Below, piece after piece: positions 26,926 to 38,120 of a stretch of DNA of 64,000 nt. The notes beneath the pieces were generated by a model, which ran no database searches, was not told where the DNA came from, and saw only the letters and a list, made by a program, of their open reading frames with translations. This DNA is from Mactra quadrangularis. Its lineage: Eukaryota; Mollusca; Bivalvia; Venerida; Mactridae. Within the stretch, counting starts at the first letter, position 1; the number at the start of each line of letters is the position of its first letter. The position numbers were made by a program, and so were the translations under genes. The stretch covers positions 37,784,011 to 37,848,010 of the forward strand of contig CM046297.1 in NCBI GenBank assembly GCA_025267735.1, in the 5' to 3' direction.

Positions 26926-27656
26926 TGAACGCACGACTTTTCCAGTGTTAAGTTCATTGCAGCCCTCATCTTTAAACAAAAAGAGCTTTCAAGACAGGAC
27001 TTATGTTTTCCAAAGAAAATAATTAGGTCAAATAATAGCCAGTCATATATATTGATTTTTGTAGCATATAAAAGGGGCATAACTCCAAAAACATATATCC
27101 CAAGTAACATCCCTTCATAGTTTAGTAAAGGTAGTATCAATGAATAAGCATGCCAACTTTCATCTAAATATCTTTATAAGTTTATTAAGATATTGCGATT
27201 GGAATTAACAATAATCATTAAATATTAAAAAGGCATAACTCTAAAAACAATTCATCAATAGTTATGTCCCTTAAGTTTCAGTTAAAAAACTACATGATTT
27301 CACTTAAAGCTTGTTTAAAAAGGGACACAACCAAGAATAATTCATCCAGAGTTATGTCCCATGATTGCCATGTAGATATAGTAATGACAAACAAATATAG
27401 AAACTATAATTCAAATATCTTCTTTACTATTTAAGATATTCTGTGTTGGGAAAACATAACCTAATAATTTGTATTTTTTAGAATAAAAGGGCAAGAACTC
27501 CAAAAATAGTCCCACTGAATGAGTACACCAACTTTCATTAAAATAGCTTGGATAGGGTTGAAGTTTTAAGGCTTTTAAAAACATTAAACCTCACAAGCAA
27601 CACCAACACAAAAGTGATAGTAAAGGCTCTCATTTTCTTTGAAAAGTTGAGCTAAA
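26913..27656 (+). mobile_element. Tandem-core element, CGACTTTTC subfamily, copy B
   Basis: Left end (GAACGCACGACTTTTCCAGTG) is a degraded version of GCTCGACTTTTC. Right end is CTCATTTTCTTTGAAAAGTT followed by GAGCTAA. Four diverged core units contain AAGGGGCATAACTCC-like and ATTCATC(C/A)AGAGTTATGTCC blocks. The pre-terminal CAAGCAACACCAACACAAAA is shared with copies A and D. Non-coding. Confidence 0.8.
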
Positions 27657-27907
27657 AAATTTAATTTAAAAATTCTTGCACATAATACTTTCAGGAAGTG
27701 GTATGACAGCTTTGATGCACTACAGAAATAGTCCCACAGCTCAGTCAATGTAATAATCATACTCTTTGTAAATTGCCAACAGTTTATTTATTTCATGATC
27801 GCAGTTAGTGATAACTTTATTACATTATTATTATTTATTGACATTATTTATACCTAGGCTTAAATCCTTATAATTTTATAAACACAGTTAAAGGCGAGTA
27901 TGGAATA

Positions 27908-28528
27908 AACAAGAGCTGTTAAAGGAGACAGCATGCTCGACTTAGTAAGTATTTGTCACAGGATATGTGGTTGATGATAAGGAACATACATATTTAAAAA
28001 TTTGAAAATGTAACCTTAACAAATTTAAAGTACCAAAAGAAATAAAACAGTTGCAGGAAAAACAAACACTTTTTAAAGAAAACTCTAAGTTCAAGGGGGG
28101 ATAATTCTAAAAAATATATTTGGAGTTATGAACCTTGTCACATAAGATGTGGTTAATAATAAGGAACATATATTTAAAGTTTGAAGTTAATATCTTAAGA
28201 AATAACAAAGATATAGAAGAAAGTATTTTACTGAACAAAAACTTTAATCTGTGCACAAAATCTTTTTTCAGTTTAAGGGGAGATAATTCTGAAAAAAAAA
28301 AATGTGTTTGGAGATATGAACCTTGTCACATGAGATGTGGTTGATAGTAAAGAACATATATTTAAAGTTTGAAGTTAATATCTTAAAAAATAACAAAGAT
28401 ATAAAAGAAAGTATTTTACTGCACAAAAACTTTTTATCTGTGCACAAAAAACTTTAATCAGAAATGTGGACGCGGGGCGCCGGGCGAGTAGGAGAGCTCT
28501 ACATTACTATGTAAAGTCGAGCTCAAAT
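27908..28528 (+). mobile_element. Tandem-core element, copy C (core unit about 185 bp)
   Basis: Left end GGAGACAGCATGCTCGACTT. Right end GAGAGCTCTACATTACTATG followed by TAAAGTCGAGCTC. Three core units are defined by CCTTGTCACAT(A/G)AGATGTGG at about 27954, 28133 and 28321. The unit contains AAGGAACATATATTTAAAG and a poly-A interior near 28290. The core differs from copies A, B and D although the ends are shared. Just before the right end lies a short CpG-rich stretch (GACGCGGGGCGCCGGGCGAG). Confidence 0.75.
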
Positions 28529-29516
28529 TGCAGATTCCCAACTGAAATCATATTGGCATCCTCGCATCTATTAATATATTGAGTCGAATCATTGCAGTCA
28601 TAATAATTTTACAAATAAAACGACCCAACATCATTTCTACTATTATAACAATTTATATTGACGTTATGTTTTCACATTTAGAGCTGTAACTGCAGTAAAC
28701 TATCTAAAGAATTTTGGAACATTCCTACAATAAGATTACACAACTTGTTTAACCAGCCATTATTGCAAGGAATATACGAGACCTTATTGTTTCCAGACAC
28801 ACTGTTCTGGACGATGTTTATCGGTGTACAATACTATGTATATATACTTAAGATATATAATAATAGTTTAAACTTAATTTCAATGTAGTTCTTACTGGTC
28901 ATTCATATTGTCAATGTTATGATTGAACTCTTCCAACCTGTCAAAGTTCACAGAATAAAATCAGACTATAGTTAACCCATTGTTTTGAATAATCACACCA
29001 ACAAATTAGAATAAAATTCTTTAATGATTAAAGAAAGATTGATATTATATTAGAGTTAATATTAACTCAACATCTCACTCATTTTTAGAATAATTGTAAA
29101 TTTGTTCACTAACATTTCAATTAATATATAACAAGAATTAAAACTATTTGGTCACAGATAAATTTTTGACAAAGTAAAGTTTCTAATCAGTTTCAGAAAT
29201 TGAGTACAGAAAACAAGTTCTTACAATTTTAAAACAATATACTAACGTGGAAAGTTTTTAAACATAAAATCACCATCTGTTACAGTTGTATGTAAATTTG
29301 AAGTAAACATGTCATTATCAGAACAGTGTCTTCTACTTCTAAAACCTTTCTATACAATGTTTTAGTCAAGTGTATATCTAAGTTGAAATCTGTGAACTAA
29401 CAGCTTTAATGTATAACTGGATTACTTGAAAAATAACAAATTATTTAGTATCAATTATAAAAGTAAACAAAACATTATTAGTAAAACTATGTTAACAACA
29501 GAAACAAGTCAGTACA
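28529..29516. other. AT-rich spacer, nothing recognised
   Basis: About 1 kb with no frame, splice context or inverted repeat that I could support. Confidence 0.5.
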
Positions 29517-30396
29517 AGGACAGCATGCTCGACTTTTCGAGTGTTTTGTTCAAAGCAAGGCCTAAAGTGCTTTCAAGACAGGGCTTAATTTTACATAGGA
29601 AATAAATCAGTCAAACAATAATTACCTATTTATATTTGAAATATATATAAGGTGAATAAAACATAAATCCATAGTAACATCCATTCATAGTCGAGTTGAT
29701 GTAGTATGATATCAATGAATAAGCATACCTACTTTCATTTTATTATCTTTATTAAGAATTAAAAATAGTTCAATTTGAACAAATTTTATTTGTAAAGTAA
29801 AGGGACACAACTAAGAGTTACATCCCTTTGTAGTCGTGTAAATGTAGTACCGATGAATAAAAATACCAACTCTCATTTTCATATCCGAATTATTCATTAA
29901 GAGTTATGTCCCATTGTAGTAGAACTTTAAGTAAAATATCTTATCCAATAAGTATTGAAGATATTCCATATAGGAAAACATTTACCCAAAGTTACATTTT
30001 ATAAGTATAAAAGGAAGATTACCTCAAAAAATAATTCTTCCACAGTTAAGTCCCTAAATAGTGGTGTAGATATAGTACCTACAAATAAGTATACAAACTT
30101 TGAGACAAATATCTTGATATGTATTGAAGACATTGTACATAGCAAAAACTTTATCCTCATATTTTGCAATTGTTTAAGTATAAAAGGGCAATAACTAAAA
30201 AAATAATTAATCCAGAGTAATCCCCTTTCCCAGAATGGTTGGTACAGTCCCAATGTATAAGAATATTATCTATCAATAAAATATCCTGGATAGTGTAGAA
30301 TATATAAGAATTTCAAAAAACTTCAACCTGAAAACCAACGTCGACACAAAAGTGATAGCATAAGCTCTCATTTTCTTTGAAAAGTCGAGCTAAAAT
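29517..30396 (+). mobile_element. Tandem-core element, CGACTTTTC subfamily, copy D
   Basis: Left end CAGCATGCTCGACTTTTCGA. Right end CTCATTTTCTTTGAAAAGTC followed by GAGCTAA. The 12-bp terminal inverted repeat GCTCGACTTTTC / GAAAAGTCGAGC is perfect. The core is about four diverged ~150-bp units with AAAGGGACACAACTAAGAGT, GTAGATATAGTACC, and TATCTTGATATGTATTGAAG. Short frames inside (79 and 84 codons, opposite strands) are noise. The cleanest copy for defining the family. Confidence 0.85.
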
Positions 30397-30463
30397 AGAA
30401 CTTTTGTTACTAACTGTATCAACAATTAAAATACACATTTCTCTTCTTTTTATATTAAATGTA

Positions 30464-31113
30464 CAGTGTCCCCGGAAATTTCTGACAAAATCCTTGAGTT
30501 CAGCAAAAAATCACAATTGCTTATGAAAAAAAAACAACCAAGTCACTTAAACAAATTCCATAATTAGCATTCATTAGTTTACCAACATAAGATAAACATA
30601 TGAAATATAAATCAGTTTTAATTATAGTCCGACAATATTAACCTGAGCTTCAACTATCTAATCATAATAATTACACACTTCACTTACATTAAAACGTAAG
30701 TTTCTGTCAACATGTGTGTATACGATTTTAACGTGTTTAAAACAACCTATGTGACTATAAATCAATTTTGTAAAAGATGCATGTTATTGTACTTTTAATT
30801 TTGGTTTGGCGTTGACGATGAAAGAGACTCACAGTAATTAATGTAATTCTGTAATATTGGGCACAGTTTAAAAGTATTTATTTTTATGAGAACAAATTTA
30901 ATGTTTCAGTACGCATGTTTTGCCGAAAGCTTCCGATAAAGCGTGATTTACAGATGAAAACAAAAATAGACTGTTAATACTAATTTTTACATATTCTTGC
31001 ATAAAGGTCAAGCTCGGGTTAATATTGTCGGCCTATATATTTAAGTAACATACTTCATGTATAATCAGATTATGTCTACATTTACAATGTCTAAGAAGTT
31101 TTAGAGGGCACTG
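30464..31113. mobile_element. Mariner-type MITE, 650 bp, TA target site
   Basis: Left end CAGTGTCCCCGGAAATTTCT. The right end reverse-complemented is CAGTGCCCTCTAAAACTTCT, so about three quarters of the terminal bases match. TA flanks both ends (30462-30463; 31114-31115). Another TIR element sits inside at 30627-31033. The 48-bp array begins exactly at its right end. Confidence 0.7.
30627..31033. mobile_element. Nested TIR MITE, 407 bp, TA-flanked
   Basis: Left end GTCCGACAATATTAACCTGA followed by GCTT. The right end reverse-complemented is GGCCGACAATATTAACCCGA followed by GCTT, so 22 of 24 match. TA flanks both sides (30625-30626; 31034-31035). The arms sit at unequal distances from the ends of the surrounding MITE (163 and 80 bp), so this is a separate insertion and not a long TIR of the outer one. 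No coding sequence. Confidence 0.75.
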
Positions 31114-32120
31114 TATACACAAAGTTAGTGTTAGTATAGTATTATAGTAAATATGTCACAGTATACACAGGGTTAGTGTTAGTATAGTATTATAGTAAAT
31201 ATGTCACAGTATACACAGGGTTAGTGTTAGTATAGTATTATAGTAAATATGTCACGGTATACACAGGGTTAGTGTTAGTATAGTATTATAGTAAATATGT
31301 CACTGTATACACAGAGTTAGTGTTAGTATAGTATTATAGTAAATATGTAACTGTATACACAGGGTTAGTGTTAGTATAGTATTATAGTAAATATGTCACT
31401 GTATACACAGGGTTAGTGTTAGTATAGTATTATAGTAAATATGTCACTGTATACACAGGGTTAGTGTTAGTATAGTATTATAGTAAATATGTCACTGTAT
31501 ACACAGAGTTAGTGTTAGTATAGTATTATAGTAAATATGTCATTGTATACACAGAGTTAGTGTTAGTATAGTATTATAGTAAATATGTCACTGTATACAC
31601 AGAGTTAGTGTTAGTATAGTATTATAGTAAATATGTCACTGTATACACAGAGTTAGTGTTAGTATAGTATTATAGTAAATATGTCACTGTATACACAGGG
31701 TTAGTGTTAATATAGTATTATAGTAAATATGTCACTGTATACACAGAGTTAGTGTTAGTATAGTATTATAGTAAATATGTCACTGTATACACAGAGTTAG
31801 TGTTAGTATAGTATTATAGTAAATATGTCACTGTATACACAGGGTTAGTGTTAGTATAGTATTATAGTAAATATGTCACTGTATACACAGGGTTAGTGTT
31901 AGTATAGTATTATAGTAAATATGTCACTGTATACACAGGGTTAGTGTTAGTATAGTATTATAGTAAATATGTCACTGTATACACAGAGTTAGTGTTAGTA
32001 TAGTATTATAGTAAATATGTCACTGTATACACAGGGTTAGTGTTAGTATAGTATTATAGTAAATATGTCACTGTATACACAGGGTTAGTGTTAATATAGT
32101 ATTATAGTAAATATGTAACA
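31109..32120. repeat. 48-bp tandem array (about 21 copies)
   Basis: ATGTCACT recurs every 48 bp (31393, 31441 and on). The unit is CACTGTATACACAGGGTTAG, TGTTAGTATAGTATTATAGT, AAATATGT. Variation is limited to a few positions (GGG/GAG, CACTG/CACAG/CACGG), so the array is young. Its first unit starts with the last bases of the MITE at 30464-31113. Confidence 0.97.
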
Positions 32121-32137
32121 TATTACAGGCTTGTATT

Positions 32138-32508
32138 CAGGGCTCGAACTTAAGCTTGCATACTCGCAAAATGCAAGTGGATTTTGAAAATTGCGAGTAG
32201 CATTTATTTCCACTCACAAATTATCAGGAGTTGAAATCAACACAAAATATTACTGTCTAAACTAATAAGGCTCAAATCAACATTGAAACAACCAGAGAGA
32301 TCAGTATTATTGATTACAGATTCACCATAAAATGTTCGATATTCTTGGTCTATTTGACATTAACATCCTTGTTCTATCTACAGTTAGATATATGTATGCA
32401 ACTTAAATTTTGAGAAAAAAAATGAAAGCGATTTTTTCACTTTGCAAGTTGAAAAAAATGAACTCGCCAAAATTTGCAATTCCAATTATTTGTTAAATTC
32501 GAGCCCTG
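32138..32508. mobile_element. hAT MITE, 371 bp, 8-bp target duplication
   Basis: The ends are CAGGGCTCGAACTTAA and, reverse-complemented, CAGGGCTCGAATTTAA, 15 of 16 matching. Flanks are CTTGTATT (32130-32137) and CTTGTATA (32509-32516), 7 of 8 identical. Subterminal ACTCGCAAAATGCAAGTG and AAATTGCGAGTAG give a second inverted layer. No transposase. Confidence 0.88.
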
Positions 32509-32934
32509 CTTGTATAAATATAACACTTTCAGTCATTTTTCATCATGTTACTTGATGTATTGAGTTGTGTTTTCACACAAAACTGGTGTTTAAAATGAAG
32601 ATAAAAGTCTGACAATATTTAACATATTATGATGGTCTAAGTGTTACATCACAATATATCAATTACATGATACATCAACCATTACTTCTGTTGTACTTGA
32701 AATCTTGTATTAATTCTTCCAGGTATTTTCACTCTAAAACATAAAGTCATTTCAAACATTATTTATCTCAGATAATATCATATATACAACTTGTTTATTA
32801 AGAAGTAACTTAGTTGAACATTAACTATTTAGGTTTCATACAATAGAGACAGTTACCTGTTTTAAAAATCCAAATTGAAGGATCCATAACCTTGTATACA
32901 GGATTTTCAACCAACAGATCAGACAAGTAAAATA

Positions 32935-35258
32935 CAGTAGGGAATACTTCCCGTTCGGGAAACAAGGGGGTTCCCCTTCAGTGCTTCCCGATCGGGCAGC
33001 AAATGTCAAAATATTTCCCGATCGGGAAGCATTTTGGCCTTTTTTGACGTACCTTACTAAAAGTGACCGCTGCATAAAAGTATTAAACCTACAAAAATAT
33101 GAAAAGCACCATCTGATACAGGAAAGATGTATCTAAAATCCTACCGAGTCGTTTTCTTTTAAAATGCCTACAATTAAAATAATCTGAAATTGAAATTCAG
33201 AAAAGAAATACGACTTCAAAGAAAAAAGTTGTTTCCCGTTCTGGAAACATTGCTTCCCGATCAGGAAGCAAGTTATATTATTTCTAATGTAGTTAGTATG
33301 TAATGCAAAACTAATTTCACCAAGAGACCTGTCTACTTACTTGTAAAGAATTTAAGGCTACATAGTCCAGTATAAACATTCTGATTTTCTACCAGAATAA
33401 TCTGATCAAAACGAAATTAATTGTACAATTAAACTTTAATTTATGTATATAGTTATATATTTAGTAATATGAACTATATATCACATTTAAATAACATAAT
33501 ATTTGATTCATTTCCTAAATCTGTAATTTTATGATAATTTTATGAGAAAATTAAAATGAGCCAAGGCTGGAAAGTCTGGTATTCTTGGTTGTCAAATGTT
33601 GGCTCCTAATCAGTTGTAGATGGCTGGACTTACTAGGTATTTTCATTACTCTACATATAAGATAAATACAAACTATCGAGATTTTCATTAATGTTTCAAC
33701 AGAAAAAATAATTATGAATATTGGGTTCAATTTAATATTGTTTGCTAGTTTTGCAAAATACATACTATAGCTAACAATTAGAAAAGCAAGTGTTTTGCAT
33801 GATTTTTTAAAAGAATATGTAAATAAAATCAACGAGCATTGAATTGAGAACAAATAAATGCTTTAAATGGGATTACATACTGTTAAAAGGTTAGTGGACC
33901 TCTTGTAGTCTATTTCTTGGGAAATACTGATAGAAATTATGATGTGACTGTGCTTTAGGCATTCTCATTATTTTCCTTAAAAATTAAAAACATTTCACAT
34001 ATCCTTAGACTGTTAGATGTGCGGTATTTATGTAAGTCATTTGGCCTATGCCCATTTTAACAGCAAACAAGATGGAAATAAGATAACCCTTTCTTCACTT
34101 AGTTAACTTGTTAAAATAGTTTCACAATACTGCTCAAACTTAATTTTTATAGCAAAAGATATACCTATGGCCCCAGGTGTCATTGCGTACTCCTTAATAC
34201 AATGTATTCTATTTTTACTGGAAATGAAATAATTCAAGTAAATTTATAGCAATAGGAAACTACATGTGAAACAAATGAATTGAACCACATTTGAAATTTT
34301 ATGTTAGTGTTTATTGATAAGTTTTCATCAGTTTATATTTGTAAAAATCGTTAAGTATACCGCTGGTCTAGATTAGTTGGTAGCATATTAATCTACTAAA
34401 TTAGGGTTCAAGGAGCTTGGTCATGAAATATTTTCTACGACTATTCTCCCTCTCACCACTTATTTTAAATCATGTAGAGCAGCTTTCAGTAACTGACCAA
34501 TTATGTGCATAGTAACTAGTAAACTGCTCAGTTCAGAGATTAGTCTTTCCAAAAACAGTGAGTATGTTGACTTAGAGCTGTTATATGACACATGACATAA
34601 GCAATGTGCTGCTACGGTGTTAAACCCAATCAATGATAATTTACATTTATACACTTGTCAAACCTTTAAATTGATTATAAGTATACTTATAGGAATATCT
34701 TTTGGGATGTTATGATTATTCATATAAAAATTGAAAAACGTGATTAAATTTCTATACAATTCCATTTAAGGGACACCTAAATTACTATGAATGGTGCATG
34801 TGAAAGGTGTTTCTTACATACACGTTGGAATCAATGCAATATTTCCATTAACAAAAAAAAGTCTATAGCTGAAAATTTATTTGGATAACATACAATCTAG
34901 CTGTATTAAAAATAGTATAACTTGCTTCCTGATCGGGAAGCAATGTTTCCAGAACGGGAAACAACTTTTTTCTTTGAAGTCGTATTTCTTTTCTGAATTT
35001 CAATTTCAGATTATTTTAATTGTAGGCATTTTAAAAGAAAACGACTCGGTAGGATTTTAGATACATCTTTCCTGTATCAGATGGTGCTTTTCATATTTTT
35101 GTAGGTTTAATACTTTTATGCAGCGGTCACTTTTAGTAAGATACGTCAAAAAAGGCCAAAATGCTTCCCCATCGGGAAATATTTTGACATTTGCTGCCCG
35201 ATCGGGAAGCACTGAAGGGGAACCCCCTTGTTTCCAGAACGGGAAGTATTCCCTACTG
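32935..35258. mobile_element. Foldback TIR element with arrayed TTCCCGATCGGGAA palindromes
   Basis: Two arms of about 350 bp (32935-33295 and 34895-35258) are near-perfect inverted copies, ending CAGTAGGGAATACTTCCCG. A 5-bp AAATA sits flush on both sides (32930-32934; 35259-35263). Each arm holds five sites of the form TTCCCG-AT-CGGGAA or close variants: left at 32948, 32985, 33015, 33233 and 33254; right at 34926, 34947, 35165, 35195 and 35232. The 1.6-kb middle has no transposase and contains the SINE at 34360-34645. Both arms encode the same short minus-strand or plus-strand frames, which are artefacts of the inversion. Confidence 0.85.
34360..34645 (+). mobile_element. tRNA-derived SINE
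   Basis: The head CGCTGGTCTAGATTAGTTGG then TAGCATATTAATCT is an A-box region with a D-arm, and GGGTTCAAGGAGC is a B box. A body of about 200 bp follows. The 3' end CTACGGTGTTAAACCCAATC matches the 3' end of the SINE at 3946-4232 (TACGGCGTTAACTCCAAT on the minus strand). It lies in the centre of the foldback element. Confidence 0.6.
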
Positions 35259-35319
35259 AAATAGTTTATCTGGATTTTATAGATTTTCAAAATTTGTCTT
35301 TTCGTAATGTGTAACCACT

Positions 35320-36194
35320 CAGTGTTTTCTCCAGGATCAAAAATTAGGGGGTCACAAATGACCCCCATCTTCAGAAATAGGGGGTCAAATGGGAATTTGA
35401 GGGGTCAACATTAAAATTACACACTTGTGCTTAGATGTTGGGAGATGTTCTTTAGCTAGCCAGTACACAGATCTGATCACACACACAGCAGCTTGTCCTT
35501 TAATTGACAGAATAGTTTCTGTTTGTTTAGCCATGTTGCGTCGTATTGACTGAGCTTCCAAAGCAGCCTTGTGTTGAGATGAGGAGATATGTCTCAACAA
35601 GGTGGAATGGCGAAAATTTGTACAACCATGCATAGATGGATGCCTTATTCTCAGATGAACAAATTGAGCAAGTCATTTTATCGTTATCAAAGTTCAACCA
35701 AGGGTTTTCCTTCAACCAATTCTGACGGAACGCTCTTTAAACGGGATTTTTTCTCGGACTTTTCGTCGTTAGATTTGTTCGATTTTGCTGCGGCCGTAGG
35801 CGAAATTTCAGCGGATCTAACGCCCGTAGACGACGTGGATGTGTTTTGATCATCGTCAGGTGATATAGGTCTATCATCTGTCTTAGATGTTTGCGTAAAA
35901 AACGCTGTTAATCGACGCTGTTTTGGTGCAGACATCGCGGAAAATGACGACATATAATCAGAATCATTTAGGCGCTTAACTACGTGATTACATAGAGTCT
36001 GACAAGCGCCTGTATGACGCGATTAAAATTGGGCAAGTATAATCCGCTGACGAATGTGCAGATCTGACGGACGTGACTATAATTTGACGACGATTTTTTA
36101 CTGCGTCACAAAATACGCACTGGCCGTGTTATAGCGCGTCAGAGCCGAAAAAAGTGCGTCAAAAACGCAAATACGCGCTCTGGAGAAAACACTG
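35320..36194 (-). mobile_element. hAT transposon, internally deleted, 875 bp
   Basis: Perfect 15-bp TIR CAGTGTTTTCTCCAG at both ends. A 6-bp flush duplication ACCACT lies at 35314-35319 and 36195-36200. The subterminal part near 36194 is CpG-rich, with repeated TGACG and GCGTCA motifs. The interior holds the first part of a transposase gene on the minus strand (see 35440-35953). Most of the coding region is gone, leaving the two termini joined. Confidence 0.85.
35440..35953 (-). pseudogene. hAT transposase relic (N-terminal zinc finger, DUF4371 start)
   Basis: Reading from ATG at 35953, the first frame (MSSFSAMSAPKQRRLTAFFT and on) is Ser/Lys-rich. After a frameshift near 35725 the frame continues with WLKENPWLNFD and MTCSIC. 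A second frameshift near 35640 leads to GCTNFRHSTLLRHISSSQHK and then VIRSVYWLAKEHLPTSKHK. The C-x2-C followed by a distant H-x5-H in the FRHSTLLRH..SQHK context is the TTF/BED-like zinc finger seen at the start of many animal hAT transposases, and the last part matches the opening of their DUF4371 region. The catalytic RNase H fold and dimerisation region are absent. At least two frameshifts and the truncation make it non-functional. It lies inside the hAT element with matching TIRs, which fits the call. Confidence 0.75.
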
Positions 36195-36395
36195 ACCACT
36201 GTGTCAACCCGCCATGTTTACTAGACAAATTAATTTACCAATATTTCCTAACTAAAATGATATTTATAAATACAATGATTTCATCATACAGCTGTTATCT
36301 TCACAGTTTCTATCGTTCAACTAATTAAACATTTAAATAGTTACAGTAATCATATTTACATTATATTTGTGTTTCTTCTTCTTAAAAAATAGAAA

Positions 36396-36524
36396 ATTCT
36401 TACCCTACCACAAGGCCGACAACTCATGTATAGGGTATGACCTACCACGACCGTGCTCCAACCCCCGATATCCAGATTCGAAGTAAGACATGCTAACCAC
36501 TACGCCACAGCTGCGGCTCCAAAA
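36396..36524 (-). mobile_element. tRNA-derived SINE fragment
   Basis: On the minus strand, GGAGCCGCAGCTGTGGCGTA and GTGGTTAGCATG form an A-box region, and GGGGTTGGAGCACGG is a degenerate B box. CGGCCTTGTGGTAGGGTAAG follows. This last block also occurs in the SINE at 3946-4232, so the two SINEs share a body domain but have different tRNA-like heads. Confidence 0.65.
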
Positions 36525-36809
36525 ATAGAAAGTCAGCCGAGGTTTTATTATAACCAATTGTCAGTCCTTAATTAATTGAACTTGTTAAGTTAATAATGTA
36601 ACTAACTAACCTGTATCAGTTTAAAGTTATTACAACTACCCGGTACAATATATGTTACTTCCATGATTCCCTTCTATATAATCAAGTAAACTTCTATCTG
36701 ATTGTCTTGGTATCTAGAAATATAACAATTACTATAATAATAAACAAATATGAATAATATCAATGATAATATAAATAAATATCTTACCTGATTATTTCAT
36801 CAATCAAAA

Positions 36810-37410
36810 TTTCAAATAATGAAAGAGACACAACTCTACAAAGTACTACATCAAGACTTACATCCCTTCTTAGCTTTACAGTGGCTGATTTTCAATAAAA
36901 ATACTCATTTTCAAAAAGTACATTAGATAGTGCTGAAAATATATGACTTAATAATGATTATAAGCTCACAAACAATGCCAACATAAATGCAGACACCAGG
37001 GCCAAAACACCATTTTTGGGGAAGGGGCCACAGCCTTATTCTTGGGGAAAATAAGAGTGGTTTTCACTTATTCGGGGGAAATGACTTACTTTGTTGCCAG
37101 TATAAGAAATATATTTATTCAATCATAAGTGTTACAAAATCAATGAAATAATCCACTAAATCATTTGGTTAAGGAAACAACATAGACTGTGTTGGGTAGG
37201 TATCTCAAATAGTTTCCCTTTCTATGTGAACTGTGGTTCAACATTCCTTGGGGAGTTTTGAGGACCAAACTGGGGGAAAAAAGAGTCAGTTTTGTTTGGG
37301 GAAGCAGCCTGTATTCGGCCTCTGCTTAGAAGAGTGTTTTGGCCCTGGACACTAACATACGAGTATAAGCTATCATTCTCTTTGACAACTTTCTTTAAAA
37401 TCAACATTAA
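36810..37410 (+). mobile_element. Tandem-core element remnant, split by a hAT-type MITE
   Basis: 36810-36990 contains the core unit block (GAAAGAGACACAACTCTACA, ACTTACATCCCTTCTTAG). CAAACAATGCCAACATAAAT precedes the insertion, and AGTATAAGCTATCATTCTCT then TTGACAACTTTC follows it. Joined across the MITE these give the right terminal region seen in copies A, B and D. The left end is not preserved. Confidence 0.65.
36997..37347. mobile_element. hAT-type MITE, 351 bp, 5-bp duplication
   Basis: The ends are a perfect 14-bp inverted repeat CAGGGCCAAAACAC. GACAC lies flush on both sides (36992-36996 and 37348-37352). Subterminal G-rich strings (TTGGGGAAG, TTGGGGAAA) recur near both ends. No coding sequence. 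It interrupts the tandem-core remnant. Confidence 0.85.
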
Positions 37411-37439
37411 AAGTCTGATATAGAGTTGGATTAGCTGAT

Positions 37440-37659
37440 TTATACCAGAGTTAAAATAATCACTTGCCCGCTTGGCCTGCAAAGTTGAAAATTGACCGGG
37501 CAAGTTGGTTTCAATAGTAACTGTTTCACTGGGCAAGTCAGCATTTTGGGATTGTAAACCCATTTTGCACAGTCATTATTCAAGACTTTCTTCCGTTGTT
37601 CTCTAAATGATTGCAATATATCAGTTCTTGTCAATCTTTCAAAGTTAAGTAATGCTTTG
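37440..37659 (-). CDS. Exon-like open segment, 73 codons, unidentified
   Basis: On the minus strand a good acceptor (ACATTTTATTTCAG) precedes an open frame: KALLNFERLTRTDILQSFRE, then QRKKVLNNDCAKWVYNPKML, then two TCPV motifs (LTCPVKQ and PTCPVNF) before TAA at 37440-37442. The first 30 residues look like charged helical protein. The second half overlaps a stretch with repeated (G)GGCAAGT and may be repeat-derived. The exon start phase needs two bases from an upstream exon, which I did not find. Family not recognised. Confidence 0.22.
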
Positions 37660-38120
37660 CTGAAATAAAATGTTTCTTACTAAAAGAAAATAATTTATCA
37701 TAGTCATTACATTCCAAGTGTTTATTCAGAAAATAAATGTCAAAAATAGATGAGAAATGTTGGGGCAACCAAAAAGCTCTGGGGTCAAGTTAAAGTCAGA
37801 TTTAACTAGCCTTCTGAACAATTTGGTCTGATTAATTAAATCACTGTTTATTTTATAAACACAATAACTTGTCTGTGGAAAAGATAAGCACATGACAATT
37901 GTTTTATCAAGAAACATAACTCTGTCTAATAGTAGAAACAATTTTTATGATTATAAAAGTGACATCTTGCTAAACTTCAGCACCTGCCTTCATTCTACAC
38001 ATCAGTGGACTCTGGTCAAGTATTCTATCAATACTGACATAAGATCAATCCATATTTAAACACTTGTATTTCAATGTAAACATTTGCAAGAATACATTTA
38101 CAAATAATTAGTGAGTTACC

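Noticed and set aside
31109..32120. GGGTTAG in each 48-bp unit as a telomere-like repeat
   Set aside because: Only one hexamer-like string per 48 bp; no consecutive TTAGGG units.
35057..35368. 103-codon minus-strand frame
   Set aside because: It translates an arm of the foldback element; the other arm gives the mirror-image frame at 32836-33075.
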